Position numbers and translations under genes: made by a program. A DNA stretch of 64,000 nucleotides from Trileptium ribeirensis (taxonomy: Eukaryota; Nematoda; Enoplea; Enoplida; Thoracostomopsidae): the NCBI GenBank assembly GCA_030248225.1, contig JASANE010028122.1:29030-93029 (forward strand), written 5' to 3'. The notes beneath the pieces are model-generated. The model saw only the letters and a list, made by a program, of their open reading frames with translations. It did no database searches and had not been told where the DNA came from. Positions 1 to 8,919 of the stretch are shown piece by piece (within the stretch, counting starts at the first letter, position 1; the number at the start of each line of letters is the position of its first letter).

Positions 1-555
1 TTCCGGTGAAGACATCATCCATGGGGTGGTCGGTGTGAGTTCAATCGGACGGTTATCCACTCGGCTTTTACTAGGGAACCATCTGGGTAAACACTGGGTA
101 CATCGAGGAGGTAATTTGCACTTATAGAGACCGTATCCTAATACAATGGTGCCTATTACTATAGTTATTATTGCGTATGGGGAGAGTCCAGTGTACTCGA
201 GTGCAGGAAGGGCTATAACTCTATGTAACTAGTCCTTCGCTATTTGGGCAACTTGTAGATTAATAGCTTTAGCGTTTTCTAAAGAACTCCAAGTGAGGGG
301 TTTTAGCTTGGTACTAGACAATTGGTCCAGGGAAATATTAGGGCCAATCCTAACCATTAATTCCTCAGGTTGTAACATGCTTGTCAACATAAGTGATCCT
401 ACAATCAACTGTGTGTAATTGCCATGCGGCATCCAAACGACTCGATGGTCGGGTACTATTCTGCTCTGTCCTTGTGTTATATGTGCGAAATGTCGTTTGT
501 CAGTGATTATGAGTTTCTCCTCCGAAGTACGGAGCAAGACTCCTTGCATAGTAGT
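1..555 (-). pseudogene. env: Env C-terminal part after the TAA, with a membrane anchor
   Basis: The env frame continues without shift after the TAA at 558-556. A 106-codon stretch (549-229) ends in TAG at 231-229. The same frame then carries a hydrophobic segment of about 20 residues (SPYAIITIVIGTIVLGY, around 170-120) that reads as a transmembrane anchor, then a Cys-containing basic tail reaching the window edge. This completes the expected env domain order, so both stops look like lesions. The 3' end lies outside the window. Confidence 0.6.
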
Positions 556-2175
556 TTAGACATCGGTAGCATTGTCAAGTGGTCCGATTAGGGAACGGTT
601 TTGACATTTTGATTTCGTGTACTCAGAGACGAGGTGACCCGAAATAATCCAATCCAGGCAATGTATGCGTTGATCAGTTACAAGCGCATGCGGTTCACAA
701 AATGCAGTGCCTGGACGGCGTTTACAAGCGACTAAGTTCAATACTTCAAAGCGCGATGAAGATACGCGTGCTGCGTATTCTGGTAACGGTAATTTTACAT
801 GCGTTCTAGTAGCGGGTATATTCCAGCCAGTGTTATATATACGAAAATACGGTCTGACATCATTCGTAGTAGGTAAGGGTAACTGCAAAATAAATACGAA
901 TCGAAAAGTATTCAAATCCACATTAACTGGTAAAACTCGTCCAAATTGGTAAGCTAAGTTAGGTTCACGGGCTAAAATCGACTGGGAGATTCTTGGATCC
1001 ATTTCAAATAAACGTCTTAACATTAGGGCATCTACTACGGTCGGCGTTAATTCTCCACTCAACATAGACTGCATTATAGCTTGGACGGACGATCGAATGT
1101 TAGCTCGAACTGTATGGGTAAGCAACATCTGGTTCACTTGCATGACTGCTCTATGTTGTGAGCATCTAACTTGTTCTACCATATCAACTACTTCCTGCAT
1201 GCTATGGTGTAAAAATGCGTATAACTCTTCGTTGGCTTGGGTCAACTTCTTAATTTCTTTCGTATTACGTAGGGTTGCTTCCAGGGTGTCTCTCATATAC
1301 GTTCGTATAGCGTGCATTTGATTTCCCATATTGTGTATGTGAATGCCATTAGATATGGACATTCCCATTCCTAAAAATCCTGACACTGCTCCAGCGGCAG
1401 CTGCAATGAGCGTAACGAAACGCTTGCTTCTCTTAGGGTCGTTATGACAGAAATGTAGGTTACTATCGCAAAACGAGCGCATAAGGTTCGAATAGTAACT
1501 AATATCCAAAACTCCATTGTAGGTTCCACTTAACTCTGTTCCTAGCTCTCGCATGGTCTTGTATAACTGCGGGTCAGTTGTGCAATTACTCCAGTAGCAA
1601 CAATCGGATGAACACGAGCCATCCGCGTTGTATAGTAGGCAAGGGGTAACTTCGTCTGAGGGAGTTCTCATATCCGGTCTCCAATGTCTCAACGTTAGCT
1701 GTAAAACTACTGCTAAGTATGTAAGTTGATCTGACGTGATCATTAGTCCTTGAGGTTCAACTACAACTCCTACTTGAGAGTTAACTACAACTCCTAAACG
1801 GGATATTTTCTCGCTCATCGGTGTCGAAACTGCATGAGTGGTTGATATCAATGCCAACCACATGAATAAGAGAATTCCACAAATATCATTAACTAAGGTG
1901 CTAGTCCTGTATCCAGCTAATGGATTAGACGCAACTGGCGTCTGTTGAGGTTCTTCGGGGACTGGTTCTAATTCTACTTCATCTTGACAGGGAAGACTTA
2001 TATCTTCGTTAATCTGATTATCATCCGTTTCAGGGTCGATGTCCGTTTCATCTAAGTATTCCTCCATCGCATCAGCTAACCGCAGATCGATGTCTTCGAC
2101 TGAGGTGCTTCGTATTGGAGCTTCACATGTTAACGAGGCTATTGGGTGTCTTAGTTGTTGTAGCTGGACCTTCAT
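556..2175 (-). CDS. env: Envelope-type fusion glycoprotein, main part (539 aa before a TAA)
   Basis: The protein has a long acidic leader (1-90) and a hydrophobic segment (about 98-113) that could be a signal peptide or anchor. A Cys-rich ectodomain follows, with CNT-type and NRS-type glycosylation sites. A furin-like RSKR site lies at 249-252, directly followed by a hydrophobic Ala/Gly-rich fusion-peptide-like stretch (253-275). A heptad-rich helix covers about 280-345. This is the layout of class I viral fusion proteins, as known for env genes of errantiviruses and other insect LTR elements; I cannot assign the exact env family. TAA at 558-556 cuts the frame before the membrane anchor. Confidence 0.7.
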   Translation of the reverse strand: MKVQLQQLRHPIASLTCEAPIRSTSVEDIDLRLADAMEEYLDETDIDPETDDNQINEDISLPCQDEVELEPVPEEPQQTPVASNPLAGYRTSTLVNDICGILLFMWLALISTTHAVSTPMSEKISRLGVVVNSQVGVVVEPQGLMITSDQLTYLAVVLQLTLRHWRPDMRTPSDEVTPCLLYNADGSCSSDCCYWSNCTTDPQLYKTMRELGTELSGTYNGVLDISYYSNLMRSFCDSNLHFCHNDPKRSKRFVTLIAAAAGAVSGFLGMGMSISNGIHIHNMGNQMHAIRTYMRDTLEATLRNTKEIKKLTQANEELYAFLHHSMQEVVDMVEQVRCSQHRAVMQVNQMLLTHTVRANIRSSVQAIMQSMLSGELTPTVVDALMLRRLFEMDPRISQSILAREPNLAYQFGRVLPVNVDLNTFRFVFILQLPLPTTNDVRPYFRIYNTGWNIPATRTHVKLPLPEYAARVSSSRFEVLNLVACKRRPGTAFCEPHALVTDQRIHCLDWIISGHLVSEYTKSKCQNRSLIGPLDNATDV

Positions 2176-3428
2176 CGCTTCTGTCGATCCTGTCTATGAG
2201 ATTCATTCTCAAATGTTGAATGTTCCGTTATATGCTGTACCAACTCATTTACTGGGATACCTTGGGTACCTTGATTGCGAAAAATAATATCTAGCAGATA
2301 AGGAGCTTGTTTGATTAGTTCGTGGAATTCCAGATTGCTATTGCGATAACTCACTCTTGTTGACTGTGTTCCTAATCCTATAAAGTATGACCAACGAGGC
2401 CAAATGGTTCCATCTAAATCGATAAAGGCACAACTGGTAAATAAGGTTCCTGTGTAACTCCATCTTCCATAATATCCGTCAAAATAACATTAACTCCCGG
2501 GAAAAATTAGGGACTTAGAGAGTTCGAGGTGGTTATCTCCACATTTCAGACAGGGGGGTCGATAACTTAACTCAGCCTTATAGGTTTCCTTCATGACTTG
2601 GCGGAGCGTGTGGCCATTCACGCATTTATCCACCAACTCTAGAAGAAGTTCCAAGGAGGCTAAAGCTACGATACTTACATAAATTCCTGTAGTTCTGTGT
2701 TCGATTGGTGAAACTACGCCTAATAAATGAGCTAAAACGGTCGCATCCTTTTTGAGTTCGGGCTGGCTACAGGCATCCGAACGTATCTCAAACAGTCGAG
2801 CTAGATTATTCAGTTGTTCTATTACGATAAGGGTACGTCGTTAAAAGAGAATTCTTGGTTGCGGTAAGCAATGCCATCCTAGGCCTAAACATTTGTCGGG
2901 TACTATAAACGCTGCATTTTCCATTCGTTCTTCCTTTCGGTCTCCTGGATTGGGTTGAAATGGAGTAAATTCGATTCGTGGATAACGGTACTTCATCGTT
3001 TTCACTTTCTCACTGGGAATCGTGAACATGTAGTCCGGTCCTAGCAGTATGTTGCGTTCTTCGTTTGTCATCGCTCTCAAAGTTCCAAACTCAATAGGTA
3101 CATTATTATCAAATTCCACTCGAAATAACTTATGCAAGCGTTCGTCCAGTTCACGTAATCGTCTCGTTCTTTCCCCATTCACATATTCCACTGAAGTCTC
3201 CTGTGTCCAATTAAAGTCCATATCATTGTCATTATTATTATTATCATTTATAACTTCGGGTTCCTCTAACAAGAACGTGTCAGGCGACGTATTAAATTCT
3301 ACGGAAGAGACTCGACTAGAGGGCTCTATCTCGGAGCTACAATACAAGTTCAGCAGAGTCGGGTCGACTTCCGATTCCACATCCCTTGCTTCGTTATTAT
3401 TGGATTCACCTAAGTTACCCAGAGGCAT
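2172..3428 (-). pseudogene. Unrecognised ORF interrupted by two TAA codons
   Basis: One reading frame of about 418 codons runs from ATG 3428 to a stop at 2174-2172. It is broken only by TAA at 2843-2841 and TAA at 2492-2490. Before, between and after these stops the amino acid content looks coding. The first part is Asn/Asp-rich then helical. The middle has a CLKCGDNH motif that could be part of a metal site. The last part includes an aromatic stretch (YFDGYYGRW) and ends in a basic tail. Its stop overlaps the ATG of the envelope-type ORF by 4 nt, as in compact viral gene layouts. It lies where pol would be expected but shows no pol motif. Confidence 0.55.
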
Positions 3429-3871
3429 ATGCTTGGCACTCCTTCGATAGGATCCTCCGCTTGCACTAAATCTTCGCTGGGCTCCATAATTTTAGCAATT
3501 TCTTGATCACACTCTTCATCCTCACTAGATTCTTCGCTAACTAGCGATTCTTCACTCTGACTTAATTCCTTATTTATATTATTTCCAGCTACTAACTCAT
3601 CCTCACTGGCTTGACTACTTTCCTTACTTGGTCGTTGGCATTCCCATTTACCTGTCGAGCCCCACTCGTGTGGCGGCGGCGTACTGTGCTTACGGTAACA
3701 GGCTCTATAGGGATCTTGACAATATAACCAAACTTCTTGCTCGTCCTTATTCTCGTCATCCGATTCATCATTATTACTATTATTATCATCTTCTGTATTA
3801 GGAATCTCAAAATCTGTCCCGATCTGGGCATCAACTTCACTAACCGTTTCATTCTCAATAACTCGCTTAAC
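3410..3871 (-). pseudogene. Acidic ORF with Cys/His-containing centre, no clear start
   Basis: The frame is open for about 153 codons between TGA at 3874-3872 and TAG at 3412-3410. It encodes strongly acidic flanks (Asp/Asn runs, Glu/Ser runs) around a basic, aromatic core with the pattern C-x6-C-x3-H and a later Cys (WLYCQDPYRACYRKH, then KWECQ). It has no ATG near its start. It overlaps the next ORF by 19 nt in another frame. A frameshift near 3865 probably separates it from the preceding acidic frame. I do not recognise the protein. Confidence 0.5.
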
Positions 3872-3897
3872 TCAACTCCTTTATCTTCCTTACCTAC

Positions 3898-4080
3898 TTA
3901 ACCTATTTCAACTAATTCATTAAAATCAACCGCATTATTCTTATTAATATCTTCAACTACTTCACTAACTTCAACTACATGATTCTCAATACAATCGTCA
4001 ACAACTCCATTACTGTCAACTACATCACTCAAATCATTAACTTCTATAACTTCAATATTAGGGCACTGCGATCGGTCGGG
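3898..4080 (-). pseudogene. In-frame continuation after the TAA of the zinc-knuckle ORF
   Basis: Directly after the TAA at 4083-4081 the same frame stays open for about 60 codons, to TAA at 3900-3898. It has the same Val/Asp/Glu/Asn-rich composition as the end of the preceding ORF. This suggests the stop interrupts a once longer reading frame. No ATG is needed if it was read as one frame. Confidence 0.55.
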
Positions 4081-6672
4081 TTATGAAGACCCAATGCTAC
4101 AGGCCCGTGCCTGAACAGACCCCAGGCAGGTCGATATATAACTCTGTTTACTCCCAATGATCATGCTCGTTTCATCGGTGAGGCAGTACGCAACTTGCTC
4201 TCTACCTCCACATGGACACGAGAGATCAACCGCAGTTTCCTTAACTAATTTTCGCGAACTCAACGGGTTTAAATCAGCAACATCAACAGTGGTTTCAACA
4301 ACATTCACAGCAACAACATTTGAATCAACAACCTCAACAACATCCACTGCATTATCACCAACAACATTTGAATCAACAACAGCAACAACATTCACACAAC
4401 AGTTCGCTTTAACTTCATCAACGGGACCGTCGTTTCGCGCTTCAACGACGGGAGATGCAGACTCACCGAGGGTGGAAGAGTCAAATTCTATCACCTCATC
4501 TACTTCGACGGTGGACGCAAGTGGAACCTCACAGTGTTTCAATCGGTCAAATTCTATCACCCCATCTACTTCACTCCCATGTCTGGATGGACCCCAGGCA
4601 ATCATTTCAGCCCCAACGATCACATCCGCTTCTTCAGTCCGAACGGTCGCGAATCGCTCAGTACCTCCACATGGACACGGGCGACGAGGGCAGCCCCGGT
4701 CAGCATCAAGGAAGGACCCAATGACTGGAGAACCCCTGGTCAGTGAGGGTGGGAAATTCACCTCCTGCCCCATAATAATATCCGCCGGTTTTAAACAAAC
4801 TTCAACAATATCAATCTCATCACTATTCTCTAAAGCGCGCCTAAAGGGGGATACACATGACACATCACATTCAACAACAGGACGACTGACGTAGCCGTCT
4901 GTTTCACACACATTCACACCATACGACTCATGACACGGATATACACAATCCTTATTATTTTGAACGGAACTAGGACTGATGGCTACCAAACGGGCCCTGT
5001 TTTCGGTCGATACAGCCTCCATCATCCCTGGTTCATCCCACTTCTCTACAGGCTTCATGGATACCTCACACGGCAGAGCACATGGAGTCTGGGCAGGTTG
5101 AACCATAAAATCATTAGTGGCTTCCACGCCTGTATCCTTAACTCTTCTATTATTACTAGCTGAACAACTTATATAACTATTGGACCCGGACGCGGCGAGC
5201 GTAAACGCCATTGCGCGGTACATCGACGTAGCCGGAATCCGGTCGCTACGAGCGTTACCACCCGCCCTGACGACAGTTATGCGAGATACATCGCAGTGGC
5301 CAATATTCTCTCTCACTACGCAACATGTGCCAGTCTCAGAGGAGGAATAAAAATTAAAATTATTTTCAGCTTCATCAACATCAATCATCTCCAAAGAGCT
5401 GGGGATCCCGGAAATCCTACAGGAGGTGGTCCCAGGGCGCATACCGGCGTAATCAAACCCACACGGACTTCTCTCTTCGGCGCCGGCTACCGGAAAATTA
5501 TCACAGACATTAGAACTACAATTATCTACTATATTCATATTTTCATTTACTATATCTATGCTTTCATTTACTACATCCTGACCTATCTCATAACCATTTA
5601 AACTACCTACAGAAGGTTCTTTTCCATTTTCGGACGAATTACTACAAATCACCAATATTTCTTCCTTGCTATCCTTATCTACCATAATACTATTTTCACT
5701 GTTTATAAGTTCGCCCTCATAGTCGTAATATGTCCCTTCACGTCCACCAATGTCCTCGTCCATTGCAACTAACTCATCGGTGGTAACATGGTCGGTCGAG
5801 TATGACGCCTCGCGACTCCGAGTGTGACACCTAGCATCATCAAATGGAGCAATTACGATCACGTTCACATGTCGAGCGAACACATCACCACCATCAGTTT
5901 CGTCATAATCACTATAGTTGTCCGCAGCGGTCAAATATCCATCACTGTCATACTGTTCGTCAGTTACTGTAATTGCGTTTACTTGTCCGGACTGTTCACC
6001 AAACCCTAATCTATCCTGGATCATTCCTAATTCTCGGCTCAAGACTTCTAATCTATGATTCGTTGCGGGGCTAGGATCTCTAGCTCCGTTACAGCGGGTC
6101 GCACTACAATTAACCTGGTTACGACGGCGTTGGACATCGCCATTCCACTGGTTGGGTCTTTCTCTCATTTGACCGTAATTATTCTGAAACTGTGGTCTAT
6201 TCGGGGGATAAGCGGGTCCCATTGACGCGCGATCATTACGTGAGCGCGGGAATGCGTTACTTTGCTGCGGGTAATTGTTAAATGTATTCATTGGTCCGTT
6301 CCTAGGATCATCGGAATAACTGCGCGGATTATTGTTCGAACCTTGATATGGTGGATACGGCTGACCATTCATGCTAATATTATCGAAGCGGCGTGCACCA
6401 TTATTAAATTGATTGCTACGATAAGGCTCGTTTGAGCCTCCTGAGCGATTAGGCTGGGCTCCACGCTGTACATAGCTGGAGACATATACATTGACAAGCT
6501 GCTGCCTTCGCGCTACAGCACCTGCTGGTTCTGGCGTAGGGTATGCCAATGTCGGGCAATAGCGAGCATAGTGACCGTTCTGGCCACAACGAAAACAATT
6601 TATTAATGGCATCTGCGGACGCGGTGCTACTGGCTGCGAATTATTTGCGTACGGCTGCGCAAGCGCGTTCAA
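4081..6672 (-). CDS. Zinc-knuckle ORF with long acidic C-terminal region, 863 aa
   Basis: A CCHC knuckle, CFRCGQNGHYARYC, lies near residues 26-39 and marks the nucleocapsid part of gag. The frame is open back to about 6749, so the first ATG at 6672 need not be the real start. After the knuckle come an Asn/Pro/Arg-rich, RNA-binding-like stretch (about 75-200) and a long Asp/Glu/Val/Asn/Ser-rich region. Two related CPCGG modules lie in the C-terminal quarter. No protease, RT or integrase motif is visible. The frame ends in TAA at 4083-4081, but the same frame remains coding-like for about 60 more codons. The function of the C-terminal 600 residues is unknown. Confidence 0.7.
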   Translation of the reverse strand: MNALAQPYANNSQPVAPRPQMPLINCFRCGQNGHYARYCPTLAYPTPEPAGAVARRQQLVNVYVSSYVQRGAQPNRSGGSNEPYRSNQFNNGARRFDNISMNGQPYPPYQGSNNNPRSYSDDPRNGPMNTFNNYPQQSNAFPRSRNDRASMGPAYPPNRPQFQNNYGQMRERPNQWNGDVQRRRNQVNCSATRCNGARDPSPATNHRLEVLSRELGMIQDRLGFGEQSGQVNAITVTDEQYDSDGYLTAADNYSDYDETDGGDVFARHVNVIVIAPFDDARCHTRSREASYSTDHVTTDELVAMDEDIGGREGTYYDYEGELINSENSIMVDKDSKEEILVICSNSSENGKEPSVGSLNGYEIGQDVVNESIDIVNENMNIVDNCSSNVCDNFPVAGAEERSPCGFDYAGMRPGTTSCRISGIPSSLEMIDVDEAENNFNFYSSSETGTCCVVRENIGHCDVSRITVVRAGGNARSDRIPATSMYRAMAFTLAASGSNSYISCSASNNRRVKDTGVEATNDFMVQPAQTPCALPCEVSMKPVEKWDEPGMMEAVSTENRARLVAISPSSVQNNKDCVYPCHESYGVNVCETDGYVSRPVVECDVSCVSPFRRALENSDEIDIVEVCLKPADIIMGQEVNFPPSLTRGSPVIGSFLDADRGCPRRPCPCGGTERFATVRTEEADVIVGAEMIAWGPSRHGSEVDGVIEFDRLKHCEVPLASTVEVDEVIEFDSSTLGESASPVVEARNDGPVDEVKANCCVNVVAVVDSNVVGDNAVDVVEVVDSNVVAVNVVETTVDVADLNPLSSRKLVKETAVDLSCPCGGREQVAYCLTDETSMIIGSKQSYISTCLGSVQARACSIGSS

Positions 6673-6739
6673 TTGCTGCGGGGCTCCTGCTCGGCGATCG
6701 ATTACATCGAGTAATCGGTTTATCGTATCATTATTAGTT

Positions 6740-7489
6740 TTACTTACACACTACTGCGGGGGTGTCCGGTTCAGGACAATCAGATATCGCATCCTCATAT
6801 CGCTTAGCAACTTCCAACATATCACGAAAAGTTGTACATTCATGAATTTGGTTCAACACTTGTATACGTAACTCTACACGTAATCCTCTCTGAAAAAATT
6901 TGTGGAGCAGCGAATCCCTCTGTGGAAGGTCAACATCAGGGAATGCGCGGTCACACAACTTTTCCAATTCTAAACCATATATAGCGACTGTTTCCTCGGC
7001 TCCTTGCTTCCTAGTGCAAAGGCCTACTAGCGACTTCTCTGGGCGGCGCGAAGAAGAAAATAAGAAACGAAAATTATAAACCAGACCGTCAAATGTTCGG
7101 CGTTGAGCTGGGGTCAGGCCTGCATAGGCCTCTCTAGTGGGTCCTCTCAACAGTGCGGGTATACACGTTAACTTTTGTTCATCACTCCAATTATTGGCGC
7201 TAGCCAATCGATTAAACATTCGAATCCAGTCTTCAAAATCCTGACCTCCAGGTTTTCCTTCAAAGGTCGGCATGTCGCGGAGGGGTATTATAGTTGTCGC
7301 AGAAGCATGTTTAACAAGGTGGTGCAACAGGGCACCTAAAGTATCTTTCGAGGGATCGGGGAGAGGCGGTAAATCTTCATTATTACCTCCAGAGTGGGGC
7401 GGGTTATGGTTTCTTCCAAATGCGGGGTCATTAGCAGGGTTATTAAAAAGATTATCATCCGGCTCTACATATTCTCCGAGATCAGTCAT
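6740..7489 (-). CDS. gag: Gag capsid-type protein, 249 aa
   Basis: This ORF encodes the structural protein expected to form the element's particle. Residues about 70-240 match the Ty3/Gypsy-style retrotransposon gag fold by pattern: FEGKPGGQDFEDWI (the common 'F.G....A..W' start), then W/L-rich helices and an RGLR motif near the end. The N-terminal 60 residues are acidic and proline-rich. The start is the first ATG of the open frame, preceded by the leader. The ORF ends in TAA at 6742-6740, overlapping a GTAAGT. The zinc knuckle usual for gag lies in the next ORF in the +1 frame, so gag is split here by a frameshift, splicing or decay. No stops occur inside it. Confidence 0.8.
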   Translation of the reverse strand: MTDLGEYVEPDDNLFNNPANDPAFGRNHNPPHSGGNNEDLPPLPDPSKDTLGALLHHLVKHASATTIIPLRDMPTFEGKPGGQDFEDWIRMFNRLASANNWSDEQKLTCIPALLRGPTREAYAGLTPAQRRTFDGLVYNFRFLFSSSRRPEKSLVGLCTRKQGAEETVAIYGLELEKLCDRAFPDVDLPQRDSLLHKFFQRGLRVELRIQVLNQIHECTTFRDMLEVAKRYEDAISDCPEPDTPAVVCK

Positions 7490-8035
7490 TGGGTATTATG
7501 GCAGGTTCGCCATCGAAAGTTATCTATTTCAACTCAAAATTTTGCAGTTTTCTCCTAGTTAATGTCGGATTCTCGAAAATTCGGGCTTTAATTTCTGAAA
7601 TTTTGACCTAATTTCGTCACAACTCTTGCCCGTTCACTTGCAATTTACACAAGTATCAATACGTTACAAAACAAGAAATATACAGCAACAATTTGAGTAT
7701 AAACAATAATCTTAAGAGTTTACAATGTCCCAGTACAACGGCGACAGCGTTCTTCTGGTCCACGAGCTGGTCCACTAGCGTTTGAGGTCGGTACGGTACG
7801 GCACACCAGCGGCACGAACGGTATTCCTTGGTTGACGATAACGCTACGGTTGATGTGTTGTTCGACTCGAGGCGACGGTTGACTGGCAGCGGCTTGTCAA
7901 TTTCTACGGCACGGCGTTCCCGGCGAATTGATCGACGATGTCGTTCCCGAGGTCGCAATCAATAACGGCGACCAATTCCACTTGTTCTAATAGTCCTGCT
8001 TTCCGAATACCGACTAGTCCAATAACCTGATTTAG

Positions 8036-8275
8036 CGCGACCAATTAACCCAATTTAATATTACTAGTAATCCAATTACTACGACTAATACAACCAGATA
8101 TCCCAAATTAATACGGCCAACACCCAATTAATACGACCAGTTAACCCAATTACTACGACCAATTAACCCAATTACTACGACCAATTAACCCAATTAATAA
8201 AACCAGTTTACCCCTATTAATCCGACCAATTAACCCAATTAATATCACCAAGTTATCCGATTAATACGACCAGTT
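8036..8275. repeat. 24-bp tandem repeat in leader
   Basis: About ten degenerate copies of a 24-bp unit of the type CCAATTAACCCAATTAATACGA follow one another. Some neighbours are nearly identical (around 8135-8210) and the edges are more diverged. Confidence 0.85.
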
Positions 8276-8302
8276 CTCAATTATTGTTCCAGGACAGTCG
8301 AC

Positions 8303-8440
8303 CACGGCTCGATAAATCGACGAAATCGAGTCCGAATGTAGTAATTGATGGCGGCTCAATAAATAAGCGAAATTGAGTCCGAATAGATTATTGACGGCGG
8401 CTCAATAAAATGACGAAATTGAGTCCGAATAAATTAGCTG
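8303..8440. repeat. About 48-bp tandem repeat, three copies
   Basis: Three units contain GGCTCAATAAA, then GACGAAATTGAGTCCGAAT or close variants. GGCTCAAT and ATTGAGTCC within a unit are nearly complementary, so each unit can fold into a small stem. Confidence 0.75.
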
Positions 8441-8900
8441 ATTAGATTGACGACAGTTCACAATACCGATATACTATAATATTTCGATAAATAATTATTA
8501 CTTGAGTATATGGGTTAATGAGATAAGTGCTTGAAATGATGGTCCCCCTCTTGGGGTCGCTCCTCCGGACCGAACCTCTCGGCTCATGGTTGAATCGTTC
8601 TTTTTCCGCACGGGCGGTTACACACGTACACGGGTACATCCACATATCGGTACAACAACAATTTCAATAACAATACGACATAACAGACAATCATTGATAC
8701 ATAACAACACCTACACTCCGATTAGCATCATCCTTGGTCATGCACTTGAACTCTTATAATACTCATATATATATACATAGTTCTCCAGAACTGGTCATCT
8801 TGTATGTATGCGAGAGGTCACCTTTTTCTCAAAAATTTCCATAAACTACATAAACGAGTAAAATTTTCTCAACGCGTATGGTTCGACCGAACAAATTAAG

Positions 8901-8919
8901 CCTCACGGCGTGGCCCCCA
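8901..8919 (-). other. Candidate primer binding site
   Basis: Four bases (TAAG) after the LTR end on the minus strand, the sequence TGGGGGCCACGCC begins with TGG, as expected for pairing with the CCA end of a tRNA. The implied tRNA 3' end would be ...GTGGCCCCCA with discriminator C, partly like animal tRNA-Pro. I could not match the acceptor stem to a tRNA I know, so this rests mainly on position. Confidence 0.4.

Noticed and set aside
229..4083. Alternative genetic code with TAA/TAG as Gln
   Set aside because: The host TBL1 exons use CAA and CAG for Gln and contain no in-frame TAA or TAG in about 1,060 codons, so the stops in the element are better explained as lesions.
4157..4894. 245-codon plus-strand ORF rich in Ser/Thr
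   Set aside because: It is the reverse-strand shadow of the acidic C-terminal part of the zinc-knuckle ORF; Val/Asp/Asn codons read backwards give Thr/Ser/Phe-rich sequence.
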